A DNA stretch of 60,000 bases from Mesostigma viride (Eukaryota; Streptophyta; Mesostigmatophyceae; Mesostigmatales; Mesostigmataceae). Positions 1 through 9,347 of the stretch are shown one piece after another. The stretch's first letter is position 1. Each line of letters opens with the position of its first letter. Position numbers and translations under genes: made by a program. The notes under the pieces were generated by a model. The model was not told the origin of the DNA, ran no database searches, and saw only the letters and a program-made list of their open reading frames with translations. Location of the stretch: positions 2,332,202 to 2,392,201 of the forward strand of contig RPFO01000027.1 in NCBI GenBank assembly GCA_009746045.1. The letters run 5' to 3'.

Positions 1-1
1 T

Positions 2-937
2 GGTGGAAGCATGGGTGGCGGCGCGGGCATCTGGCAGGGTGGCGCGTCCCCTCTGGTGGGTGTTTGGCAGCAGCAGCACCCGACCCCGCAGGCGCCGCTA
101 CCGCTGGCATCTCGGACGCACATCGACGGCCTCCCATCCGGCTCCTCTGCTGGTGCGCACAACGCGGCATTCAGCGTGCAAAACACGGCAAGCATGCCAG
201 GCGGCCCAATGGGTTACGGGAGTGCGCAGGTAGGGGCGGGGGGTGCGTACGTCGGCCAAGCGAGAAGTGCGGGGGGGGCGATGCCAACATCGGCGCCTCC
301 TGCCGCTGGTGTCAGCGGCCGCATGCCCGCGGAGGCCGCCATGTACGGCGGCGATGCGTCCCAGCATGGCGGCGCCAGCTGGCCAGGCGCATATGGCGCG
401 ACCACCAACACGACGAGCGGCCAGGGTTCCTTTGCACCAAACGACATCATCAACGTGGGCGGTGCCGCTGGTGGTCAGGGCCTCGGCTCGAGCATGATGG
501 GAGGCGCTGGGGGGGGCGCGGCCACCCATGGGTTCGGCATGGCCACGGGAGCTGAGGCATCTCCCTGGGGAACAGCCCCAGGGAGCGGCTCCCTGCCTTC
601 CCCTTCGGGCAGGATGGCCAACTCATCGGCTGCGGGCGGTGCTGGCTGGGGGTATGACCAGGGCCGGGGAGCTGGAGGCATGGCAGCCGCAGGTACCAGC
701 AGCTCGGTGCCTTCTTTGCCCGGGATGGGCCAGGAATGGCCGCCATCCCAACAGCACGGGTACAGTGACCCAGGGGTGTATGCTGGGACAGGCGTGGGCC
801 ATGCGGTGCCAGGTGGGGGGGGTATGGATGGGATGGGTTTGGGTGGCGGAATGCCAGGGGGGATGATGGGCGGTGCTGGCGTGGGGTATGGCCCCATGGG
901 GGGTTATGGCATGGAAGGACCACCGCGGAGCAGATAG
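2..937 (+). CDS. C-terminal exon of a Gly/Met/Ala-rich low-complexity protein (partial)
   Basis: The frame is open from the window edge to a TAG stop at 935-937, so the 308-residue ORF starting at ATG 11 is probably only the 3' part of a longer gene. The translated part is rich in Gly, Ala, Ser, Pro and Met, with repeated GGG, GGM and MGG clusters toward the end (for example MGLGGGMPGGMMGG) and no transmembrane segment or catalytic motif. Such tails are common on algal RNA-binding and nuclear regulatory proteins, but no folded domain is visible here, so no function is assigned. A TGTAA signal follows the stop by 34 bases, as expected for a green-algal mRNA end. Confidence 0.6.
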   Translation, partial: GGSMGGGAGIWQGGASPLVGVWQQQHPTPQAPLPLASRTHIDGLPSGSSAGAHNAAFSVQNTASMPGGPMGYGSAQVGAGGAYVGQARSAGGAMPTSAPPAAGVSGRMPAEAAMYGGDASQHGGASWPGAYGATTNTTSGQGSFAPNDIINVGGAAGGQGLGSSMMGGAGGGAATHGFGMATGAEASPWGTAPGSGSLPSPSGRMANSSAAGGAGWGYDQGRGAGGMAAAGTSSSVPSLPGMGQEWPPSQQHGYSDPGVYAGTGVGHAVPGGGGMDGMGLGGGMPGGMMGGAGVGYGPMGGYGMEGPPRSR

Positions 938-970
938 TGAGTAGGTTATTGCGTGCACATGCATCAAGCA

Positions 971-975
971 TGTAA
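971..975 (+). other. putative poly(A) signal TGTAA
   Basis: TGTAA lies 34 bases after the stop codon of the Gly/Met-rich gene. TGTAA is the usual poly(A) signal in chlorophyte algae. The pentamer is short and could occur by chance. Confidence 0.4.
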
Positions 976-1198
976 CTGAGTAGTGAGTACGTCCCCCCTT
1001 CAGCCGATTAGGAGCCTACAAAGGAATAAACGCTGAGATCAGCGTAGTGTTTCCTGGTTGCATTTTTTGTTATTTGAAATCATATGAGTAAGTAAGGACT
1101 TACGTCTCATGCGCATGGGCATGCCACGGAGTACTATGTTTATCTCATTACAAAAATAATGACACGAAAGGTACAAATATCGTCTGCATCATGCCCCA

Positions 1199-1233
1199 GT
1201 CGCGTGTCTATTAATTAATTAATTAATTAATTA
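1199..1233 (+). mobile_element. 35-bp retro-insertion (extreme 5' truncation)
   Basis: The inserted segment is GTCGCGTGTCT followed by a run of TTAA units. It is flanked by an 11-bp direct repeat, ATCATGCCCCA, at 1188-1198 and 1234-1244. The same repeat at 44.4 kb (minus strand) is uninterrupted here, giving an empty-site comparison inside the window. The insert matches the last bases and tail of the element ending at 5914, so it looks like a retrotransposed 3' end only. Confidence 0.75.
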
Positions 1234-1255
1234 ATCATGCCCCAACCATATAGTC

Positions 1256-1552
1256 TCGCGTGCAGACACGTGTGTAGTACTCCTACACACAGATCTCGAG
1301 TGATTTATCTAGTACCCAATCAGAAAGGCTTGCATCACTCCCCGGACAGGAGCACTTTTGCGGATGACTGTAGGTGTAAGTTGGCGATGCCATGGTAACC
1401 GGAGAGGTCCGTCCTATAGTCAGCGAAAGTTGGTGCGAGAGGTCCCCAGTTCGATTCCGGTCGGATTCATTTGCAGATCGCGTTTTTCCGCGTTTTCCGC
1501 GGCCCGGCACTGAACGCAAATGGTTTTCACCTTTGCGGAGTGCCTGATCAGA
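1256..1552 (+). mobile_element. SINE-like element with tRNA-like promoter, copy 1
   Basis: About 297 bp flanked by the 8-bp direct repeat ATATAGTC (1248-1255 and 1553-1560). The body from 1276 onward matches 57888-58164 almost base for base. It holds a good RNA polymerase III B box, GTTCGATTCC, at 1449-1458. A weaker A-box-like TGGTAACCGG lies 56 bases upstream, a spacing that would suit a class II (Leu/Ser-type) tRNA ancestor. The 3' end is TGATCAGA with no poly(A), preceded by an imperfect hairpin of CGCAAA and TTTGCG. No ORF is seen. Confidence 0.7.
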
Positions 1553-1734
1553 ATATAGTCACTAGAGTGGGGATATAACCCTCATCTGAGCTGTCCTCTA
1601 CTGCAATGGCGGACGAGGTGGTAGTGTAGGGGCTATCCTCAGGGGCAATAACCTCCACCTGCGGAGTTTTACTCTGGCTAGCAGTGGGCTACTACCAAGT
1701 CCCCACCTTGAAGGTGGGATGCCTTGCCACCAAC

Positions 1735-3750
1735 GATGTCGTCCACCCCTTCACTTTGGAGGAATTGGATGTCCGGCGCCCTTGCTCGCCTGCGGTACGA
1801 CGCGCCGGTCAGTGCCGACCACCTTTCGGCTGAGCTGCTGAAGACCCCTGACCTGGCGGTGACTGGGAGCTTCTGCTGGCGTTCTGCAACCGTGTCCTGC
1901 TCTCTGATGAGCCTCCGCCAGCTGAGTGGCAGACGGCCATCCGAGTCATGCTGTACAAGAAGGGCTCTGCTGCTGACCCCGGTAACTATCGGTGTGTCTG
2001 CCTCCAGAGCGCCGCGCTGAAGGTCTTCGTGCGCATGATGCTGCACAGGCTCCGCGCCGCGCTGCATTGGACCCGCACCTGGGTGAGTCTCGGATGGGTT
2101 TGGAACCGTCGTGGCCGTAACCTGTCATGGCTGTATTTGTGGCGCGCCGGTTGATGGAGGAGGTGCGTCGCATTTGCCCTGATGGTTTTCCGCTGGTCTT
2201 CACTTTTGTTGACTATATCAAGGCTTTCGACATGGTCCTCTGTGAGGCTCTTTGGGCCATCTTAGCTCTGGACCGCGCGTGCCCGGCCCAACGTTTATTG
2301 CTGCCATTCGTCGGCTGTATGAGGGCTCACAGGCAGTAGTGCGGACTGCGGAGGGCACCACCGGCACCCGTTCCCCCTTCATCACGGGGTACGTGGCAAG
2401 GTTGTGTCCTGTCCCCATACCTTGTCGTCAGAAAGCAACAAACGTGAAAACGCTAGCTGCCCAAATCCGGCTGAGATTCCGCGGAACACAGAAAGTAAGA
2501 AAGCCTATGAGAAGCTACCAGCAAGGAATCATACTTGTTCATTATTGCCGTGGGTCACGTCATGCGCCACATGCACGCTGTACTGCTCTTAAGGGGTTCG
2601 AGCCCGGCTTGGACATCCTTAACGATCGCGACTATGGCGGCGGTGGCCCTGGCTACCGCCTGTCCGACCTGATTTATGCGGATGATACCACCCAGTCAGT
2701 CATCGAGCGCCTCGAGCACATGCATTCAGACCTGGCTGGACTGTCTGGGCTCAAGTGGAGGCGCGGGCGGTGCCCAGGGTTGGAGCGGATTAGTGTCAAA
2801 ACTGAGGCGATGGTGATTGCATGGGGCTACCCGGTCGCCGGCGCCGCTGCTGCTAGACGGGACGGAGGTCCCGTTCCGCGATCGCTTCAAACTGCTCAGT
2901 GGGGAGCATGATCCCCGACACCGCCGACGATGTGGACATCCGCATCGCGGCCTGGTTGGGCTAGGCATCGTTCGCTCAAAACCTACTGGCACTCGAAGGA
3001 CCTGGGCGAGCACCGCAAGCGTGAATGATCTTCAAGGTCCTGGTCCTCACGGTGCTCACCCGACCTATGGCGCCGAGGCACTTGGACGCTCACGGACACG
3101 CTGGCCACACGGCTGAACGGCACGGTAACCAGATGCTCCGCCAGGCCCTGAACGTAGGGTTTTCCAAACATAGGTCTTTAGAATCTTTGTACCAGGGTAT
3201 GCCTCGCATTTCAGACTAGATTAGACAGCGTAGGATAGCATTCGTAGGACATCTTGCTCGCACCAGTCAGGTAGACACCGACCTTGGTCTGGCCGGCCCC
3301 CAGTGGCTTGGCCAGCCAGGGCGGCATATCCTCGGACCTGGCCTGGCCCCAAGGACATTCCAAGAAAGATCAGCGGGTAAAGGCATGCCATGACCTATAC
3401 ACAGCAGTTGCTGGACGACCTAGTGGTCCCAGCCCAGTTTGAACATCGCATTCACTTCACTCCCTCTCTCTTGCTTGGACTGCTATGCAGAACAAGAAGA
3501 GGTGGAAGACGATTGTCCAGGCTCACACGCCACTGCCGGGCCCCTGTGAGCAAGCCCCCCCCCAAGATCGAGGAAGGGGCGCTTTGCTGAGTAGAGTACT
3601 AGTTAGGGTTTTCTAAATTAGATTAGGTTAGAGTTAGACTAGTTCCGGTTTCGCGGCTTCGCCCACCTCCATCCATCCAGCAATTAATTAGGGAATACGT
3701 GCTACATGATCTCCCAAATTATGGAGTCATGTTATAATTTAATAATTTAG
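1735..3750 (+). pseudogene. degenerate LINE ORF2 (reverse transcriptase) with 3' end
   Basis: Reverse-transcriptase motifs occur in order but in shifting frames: MLYKKG...NYR (about 1948-2000), FVDYIKAFD (about 2200-2235), GC-LSPY (about 2400-2420), LIYADDTT (about 2670-2695) and a post-RT region with RRRIAFVGHLAR-like sequence near 3230-3260. Frameshifts, internal stops and a 109-bp insertion make it non-functional. The 3' region runs through a conserved segment (LLDDLVVPAQFEH-like, 3400-3450), a CATCCATCC stretch and a terminal CTCC/GGAG hairpin near 3713-3730, ending in an AT-rich tail at about 3750. It is closely related to the minus-strand LINE at 8.5-11.6 kb. Confidence 0.8.
2421..2529. 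mobile_element. 109-bp insertion inside the LINE RT motif
   Basis: The sequence is flanked by CATAC at 2416-2420 and 2530-2534. Removing it and one CATAC copy rejoins the codons for a canonical RT motif (GCVLSPYLF-type) in frame. It has no obvious terminal inverted repeats, poly(A) or similarity to other repeats in the window, so its class is unknown. Confidence 0.65.
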
Positions 3751-4079
3751 CAGTGGGCTGCGGGCCGGGGCCCGTTGGGAGTAAACAGGAGCATGCCCAT
3801 CAGGAAGGTGCTTATCGCAGATCATGGCAGCCCATTTCTCCTTGTCGATCAATCATGCGGTGATGCTATCAATCCTTCTCAGTTGTCAAATCACACATTG
3901 GGGTGATGATATGTACTTCATGCACTTCTGATTACTAAGGCCTCCATCTGCTGAGCGGCTGCTCGGCTTCCCGGCACCTTGCTGCCGACTTCCTGCACCG
4001 CTTCCGTCGCCCCCGCCTTCAGCACATCGCCCTAGAGCTGCTCCCTCCTTGGGCGCTTTCACGCCGAGATCTGAGCTCC
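3751..4079. other. no recognised gene
   Basis: Non-coding sequence between a LINE 3' end and an ORF1 fragment. I see nothing else in it beyond short similarity to the Ala/Pro-rich upstream part of ORF1 near the right end. Confidence 0.3.
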
Positions 4080-4735
4080 CCCTCCGGCTCCCGGCGCCGG
4101 CCCCCACCGCCGTGACCGAAACCACCATTCGCGCCCTCCTTATGAGGAGCCGGCCCCGATGGTGCTCACCTTTGAGCACATGGCGGACAAGATTTTGTTC
4201 CTCAATTAACGCCGCAAGCGCCGGGCTCGTGAGGACTCCCTATACACGCTGGACGACGACTTGACCCTGGCGCAGCAACAACGACGACGGGAGCTATGGC
4301 CGACCTCCAGCTCCGGCACGGACAGCGGCAGGCGGAAGAAGGCCGGTATGCTGGAGGGGGGCGGTCATCTACGTGGCGACCACAAGCCCTGGCAGGCGTC
4401 CCCCGCTGCCCCAGCACAGCAACCCCAGCCCGTACGACACTGGATATTCTGCAGTAGTGTATAATAGTAAGGCTTAGCCAACGTGGCCATGTACATGTAC
4501 TGATGCCTATGATGGGATCCACACCAGATGATGCCTTAGCATCAAGTAGTTAGCATGGCCTTGCCCGTGCAGAGAGCTACTCTCTGCTGAGAGGCCATGC
4601 CCTGGCTATTGCCTACTAGCCATAATCATCGTCCACCCGACCACCCCATGCCAGGCCCGGGCCTTAGGGTATGATACTGGATACATCATGGTGGTGCATG
4701 CAGGTGCACCTCGTGCACCCAGAGTGAAATTCAAT
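4080..4735 (+). pseudogene. ORF1-element remnant: C-terminal ORF1 coding part plus 3' UTR
   Basis: The region 4140-4420 encodes, with stops and shifts, the conserved ORF1 core seen elsewhere in the window: LLTFEHMADKILFL, YTLDDDLTLAQQQRRRELWP and a KPWQA-type end. The ORF is followed by the family 3' UTR, including GCAGTAGTGTA, the perfect hairpin GCAGAGAG-CTA-CTCTCTGC near 4580 and a GGTGCA palindrome near 4700. It is cut off near 4725 by a LINE 3' end in the opposite orientation. Confidence 0.65.
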
Positions 4736-5212
4736 TAACCCAATTATAACATGACTCCGTGGGGAGATCATGTAGCACGAGTATTCCCTTGCTTGATGGA
4801 TGGAGGTGAGTGAAGCCGCGAAACCTAACTAAGCTAACTCTGAGCTAATCTAGAGATTCCTAGCTACAGTCGCCTCAGCAAAGCGCCCCTTCCTCCTGGG
4901 AGGGGGGGGCTTGCCCACGGGGGCTGGCGTGTGAGCCTGGACAAATTTCGTCTGCCACCTCTTTCTCTTTTTCTTCTGCATAGCAGTCCAAGCAAGAGAG
5001 AGGGATCCAGGAAATGCGCTATTCAAACTTAGCTGGGACCATGAGGTCGGCCAGCAACTGCTGTGTTTAGTTCATGGCAGGTTTACCCATTCAGGGATTC
5101 TCCCGATTTCTGGCCTGCGCTGGTTGTATCCTTGATCTTACTCGGAATGTCACGTGGCCTTGGGGCCAGGCCACGTCAGGATATGCCGCCCTGCCGCTGG
5201 CCATGATCATCT
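4736..5212 (-). mobile_element. LINE 3' end fragment
   Basis: In reverse complement this matches the 3' end of the plus-strand LINE: the LLDDLVVPAQFEH-like segment, the run of C's next to CAAGCCCCCC, CATCCATC, then a terminal hairpin CTCC-CCAC-GGAG near 4754-4766 and an AATT-type tail. It is 5' truncated and non-coding. Confidence 0.65.
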
Positions 5213-5256
5213 TCTATGGCCCCATGTCAGCGGCCCCTTGTGGGAGTGGCGATGCT

Positions 5257-5640
5257 GCATAGGTCATTAAAGTCTTTGTATCAGGGTATACCAAGATGCT
5301 GATCATACCAGGGCACACCAAGATGCTGCGCAAGGCCCTTAACATCCCCTTTGGTTTGCACATTAGTAATGAGGATTTGTACGCTGAGTTTGCCATATGT
5401 TTTCCACATTATCAGGCCCAGGTGCCTGGGCCTAGCCGGGCACCTGGCCCGCACAGATCAGGTAGACGCATCAGATAGACTAGCTGGCACCAAGCCCGCC
5501 CAGCCTGGGAGATATGTCCTCACCCGGCGTGCCCCAGGCCGCGCGCGGCAGGGCCGCCACCCGTGGACTTTTCGTGATAGACTTGGCATGAACATGTGCT
5601 ACCCTAGACGTGACGGGCTCACACCCGGGCAGCCTCCTGG
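5257..5640 (+). pseudogene. LINE ORF2 C-terminal remnant
   Basis: Fragments such as KMLRKALNIPFGLH (about 5318-5360) and GHLARTDQVDASD (about 5430-5480) align with the post-RT segment MLRQALNV...GHLARTSQVDTD of the LINE at 3.13-3.28 kb. The reading frame is broken several times. It is only a decayed C-terminal piece. Confidence 0.55.
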
Positions 5641-5914
5641 TCAGTGTCCGTAATATGGAGGCAGAAGTGGTACGCAAGGATAGATGGCAAGTAGTGATGA
5701 AGGAGACCACCCCCAAGTCTGTGGGGGCTCCGCGTGTGACCGCGTAATAATGGCATTCATATAGCGATTCGGGCCGCGGTGCTCACTGTCACCCCTGCAA
5801 CTAGGACCTAGATAGCTTACACCATCCATTCCATCCGGCCCATGTTCCCCTCCCACTGAGGACTTATGCTCACGTGACGCAGTCACGTGTCTATTAATTA
5901 ATTAATTAATTAAC
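5641..5914 (+). mobile_element. 3' end of a second retroelement family with TTAA tail
   Basis: The end contains a near-perfect hairpin, CACGTGAC-GCA-GTCACGTG (about 5871-5889), then GTCTATTAATTAATT-type repeats to 5914. The minus strand at 58444-58530 carries the same end, including TCCCACTGAGGACTTATG. The 35-bp insertion at 1199-1233 is the same 3' terminus. Confidence 0.6.
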
Positions 5915-6372
5915 CAGGGTATGCCTCACATTTCGGACGAGATTAGGCAGTGTAGGATAGCAGTCAATTGTAGGACATCTTGCTCGCACCAGTCAGGTAG
6001 ACACCGCCCTTGGTCTGGCCGGCCCCCAGCGGCTTGGCCAACCAGGGCGGCCGGCATATCCTGACCTGGCCTAGCCCCAAGGACATTCCTAGAACTGCTA
6101 GTTAAACCTGCCATGAACTACATCATGCAGATGTTGCTGGACGACCTAGTGGTCCCAGCTCAGTTTGAACACCGTATTCGCTCCCTCCGTCTCTTCTTTG
6201 GACTGCTATGCAGAACAAGAAGAGGTGGCAGACTGAGATTCTCCAGGCTCACACGCCAGCCCCTGTGGGCAAGCCCCCCCCCCCCCAAGCGGAAGGGGCG
6301 TTTTGCTGAGTAGGGTAGTTAGGAATTTCTAGAAGTAGCTAGCTTAGAGTTAGGTAGTGCGACTAGTGTCAC
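5915..6372 (+). mobile_element. LINE 3' region, second copy
   Basis: This matches 3190-3650: GGTATGCCTCACATTTCGGA, GTAGGACATCTTGCTCGCAC, the GACCTAGTGGTCCCAGC segment and the C-run before AAGCGGAAGGGGCG. It is truncated at both ends, with no intact ORF. Confidence 0.6.
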
Positions 6373-8410
6373 CGCCGCCTTCCGAACCTGAGGGCGAAGC
6401 TGCAGCCGGAGCTGCAGACATATTTTCATTGCCTAACTCGTCGTCTGTCCCAACTCAGTCCTCACAGGAGGACTGAGTTGACAATTTTCAACCGCGTGTA
6501 GCGACTAGGGGGGGGGTCCATCCCAAATGTTTTGATGTGGATCGGGGGTGTACTAGATGTCATTTTGTTGGCAAAAATACTGCATATGTGAAAACTTGAC
6601 CCGAACACCTGACAATTACACGGACGTTGGGCACCCCTCGCGAATTTGCATTTTTCGGGATAAGAACGAGTGGGAAAAATTCAATCAAATCCTGGTGCAT
6701 GAAGAAAAAATATAGGCATGTAAACAATATAGTTCTTGAAACGTGGCAAAAAACTGGGCTCAATTTGGCCACTGCAACTGCCTGAAACAATTAAAAAACT
6801 CTCAGTCCTCAGGAGAGGAATGGGGCTTTTGCTAACTTTGCTAGCATGTAAGTGCGGTCATACTACACAATACCGTGGCCACCAACCATCCCAATCAACT
6901 CATTTCCCTTCAAGCATTACAGGACAACACACTTGCATCATCATACTTCAGGTATATCATACCTTATCATGTAGTGAGAGCCTATGCATGCATGTAGGGA
7001 ATGGGCTTGGATACCTACCAACAAAGGGTTATGTTATAAGTGTCAACCACCAATATAATGGGTAGGTTAAGCATATTTCCATTGTTTCTAACAACAATAG
7101 ATATGGCTATAACTGTTTTGCCTTGCCATGATGTGGCCAACATAGTTGCTGGCACATGATGGCAGTGGTTTGTCACCAAGACTTTTCACTCACCCGTAAA
7201 AGCTTGAATGCACCCTTGACGCAGCCCGTGGCCACACAATCATGCAGTATGAACGTAGCAAGAGAATAACTAACATCTACGAAGGTGTTTAAACCTGCAC
7301 AGCTCCTAAAACCCTGCACAACTACACTGGGTTAAGGCAAATGCCTGCTAACATCATCTGAAAAGGGGGTTTTAGAGAGGGGCAGGCAACGGTCAAGAAA
7401 CAGCATCAAGACTTGAACCTGACAACGCCTCGCAAGCTTAAACTCATGTACGAACATCAAGGAACGAAGAGGCAACGATTATCCGGCTTTACCTGGCACG
7501 GCTGGCGTTACCTTGGCCCAGGCGGTGCCCGCAAAAGTGGCACTTTGCGGCACATAGACCATGACGTGACAGAATGGTCGAAATCATCAAATCTATACTG
7601 TCACTCAATTTATTCTAATACAATGCATGTTAAAATGTAGAAAGAAACCTATCAGCCATTGAAATTGCGCCGGAAAGCAAGCGCAGTCATCAATTCCGTC
7701 GACCTGCCTTATCGCAGTTTTTTCCAGCAAGAACAGTGCCGACACCGGGTAAATCGCATCCCCGCGAGCTAAAAATTGATTTTTATCATCTTTAGGGCAT
7801 TTTAAATCTATTTCCTGAGTTTGGACAGCTAACTCGTCCGCAAACGTAAACTGCATGCATGGGCGCGAGCCGCCATGGCTAGGTCGTGCATTTCCGGAAC
7901 TCGCGTTTCACGTGGAAAAGTACCCTTACCACCTGTACTTTGACCGTACATTTAGCCGCTCATACCAAATCCAAAAAAATCCCAAAAATATGTCCAAGAA
8001 AGATCTTTTCACGTAGTATTTGAGTAAATTTTGAGAGAATTTTTTTGACAAACATTCTGACCGGGGCGAATTTTCTACGAAACCCAAAAACTCGGTCTTC
8101 TAGAGAGGACTGAGTTCAACTCAGTCCTCCGTAGAGGACCAGGGACAGACGACGAGCTAACGCAGCCGCCAGGAGATGAGCGTTTGCCTCGTCATATATT
8201 GCGTAACAGCTTTTGAAAATTATAAATATCCTGGTGTGTGCGTCTTACAGAGACGAAGCCAGCGATTGTGATATTCACAGCCGATTTCGGTGCCCAAACG
8301 TGAAAGTTATGAGCTCCGCCGTCAGCCATGGCTACCTCGTGGCTCGTGGCTGAGACGCCAGGGCTATATATTATTATATTATACCACCCCATGACGGGCC
8401 CCTTTGTGCT
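6373..8410 (-). mobile_element. 5' region of an ORF1-type element, split by a DNA transposon
   Basis: In reverse complement, 8157-8410 plus 6373-6436 reproduce the 5' region of the ORF1 elements at 40.3, 41.3 and 54.2 kb: GCCACGAGGTAGCCATGGCTG, GTTTGGGCACC, TCGTCTTTCTAAGACGCACA, GGCGGCTGCG and CTGCAGCTCCGGCTGCAG. The two halves join precisely when 6437-8156 and one CTAA are removed. Confidence 0.7.
6437..8156. mobile_element. 1.72-kb non-autonomous TIR DNA element
   Basis: The ends are CTCGTCGTCTGTCCC and its exact inverse GGGACAGACGACGAG, flanked by CTAA at 6433-6436 and 8157-8160. The comparison copies without the insert confirm the boundaries. Just inside each end lie palindromes of AACTCAGTCCTC and GAGGACTGAGTT (6452-6479 and 8105-8129). 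The interior is AT-richer than its surroundings and has no ORF resembling a transposase (the longest is 109 codons and unrecognised). Superfamily is not settled: the duplication could be 4 bp, or a 3-bp TAA with slightly uneven ends. Confidence 0.75.
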
Positions 8411-8493
8411 CTGAGAGATCATGCTGGTGCAGGTGCCCTTGGTGCACCTAGAGCAAGTGTCGTTTACATTCCCACCCTTGCAGGAAGTAGCTT
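8411..8493 (+). mobile_element. 3' UTR fragment of ORF1-type element
   Basis: Matches the 3' UTR at 43150-43245, including GTGCAGGTGC, TTGGTGCACC and CCCTTGCAGGAAGTAGC. It abuts the truncated end of a minus-strand LINE. Confidence 0.5.
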
Positions 8494-9172
8494 AGAGGTA
8501 GTTGACCTCGGTGTCGTCTAAGAGGCGGAGTGTGGGTGGGGGCCCTGCCATGCCGAGGGCCAGGGCCTCCGTTTTGGGGCTGATTTCTAGACCAACCGCC
8601 CGAGCCTCGAGCGCCAGGCCAGTCCAGCCAAAGTTGGGCAGACTCCGGCTTCTCGATGAGCATGATGTCGTCGGCATAAATGAGGTCAGCTAGTAAATTC
8701 TGCTTCGGTTAGTCGGCCCCCCTTCCCCAAGCTCGTTCGTGATCGCTAGGCCAGGGGCACGGCCTGCAATGCTAGCAAAGCGAGCACGTGCCTGGCGCAT
8801 AACATAATCCACTACAATAATAAACAGGTACGGTGACAGGACGCAACCCTGCCAGACGCCGGTCTGCAGTGGGCATGGCGGGGTAAAGCCGTGGTGAGTG
8901 CGCACCGAAGTGGTCGACCCCTCATACAGCGTGCGGATGACGGTAATCAGGGGAGTGGGGACGCGAGCGCGAGCAAGTACAGCCCATAGCGGAGCGTCCC
9001 AGAGGACAGAATCAAAAGCCTTGATGAAGTCGACGAAGATCAGGATGGCGGGAAACTCGCCAGGTTGCAGGAGAGCGATTTCCTAGAAGAGGCGACGCGC
9101 AACGAAGATGCCCATGACGGCGGTGTTGCGCCCAGGACGAAAGCCCATTTGACTTTCCCCTAGAGTGACGGT

Positions 9173-9347
9173 AGAGGAGGAGGTTATTTGATGAGTAGTG
9201 TAGTTAGGCTTTTCTAGATAGCTTAGAGTTACTAAGGTTAGTTCGATTACGCGGCTTCCTCCACTCCACTGACCCATCCATCATGGAATATGTGCTACAT
9301 GATCTCCCAACGGAGGCATGTTATAATTTAATTTTAATTTAATTTAG
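9173..9347 (+). mobile_element. 5'-truncated LINE 3' end inserted in RT domain, 8-bp TSD
   Basis: The segment is flanked by GTGACGGT at 9165-9172 and 9348-9355. It carries TGAGTAGTGTAGTTAGGC, the CATCCATC motif, the hairpin CTCC-CAAC-GGAG (9304-9315) and a tail of AATTTA units. Removing it restores continuous LINE sequence between the LRSALDRHL and GESQMGFRPG codons on the minus strand. Confidence 0.8.

Larger units (their letters stand above)
1085..1632 (+). repeat. dispersed repeat split by two insertions
   Basis: The pieces 1085-1198, 1245-1255 and 1561-1632 match, in order and in reverse complement, the uninterrupted sequence at about 44342-44565. Shared landmarks include CATGCCACGGAGTACTATG and TCATCTGAGCTGTCCTCTA. 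In this copy the repeat is broken by a 35-bp insertion and by a SINE, each with a target-site duplication. No coding capacity is seen. Confidence 0.75.

Noticed and set aside
1440-1465. Functional tRNA gene at the GTTCGATTCC box
   Set aside because: No matching acceptor or anticodon stem could be folded, and the sequence is part of a repeated element with target duplications.
6736-7065. 109-codon ORF in the TIR element as a transposase
   Set aside because: No DDE/RNase H-like motif or DNA-binding domain is visible and the ORF is short.
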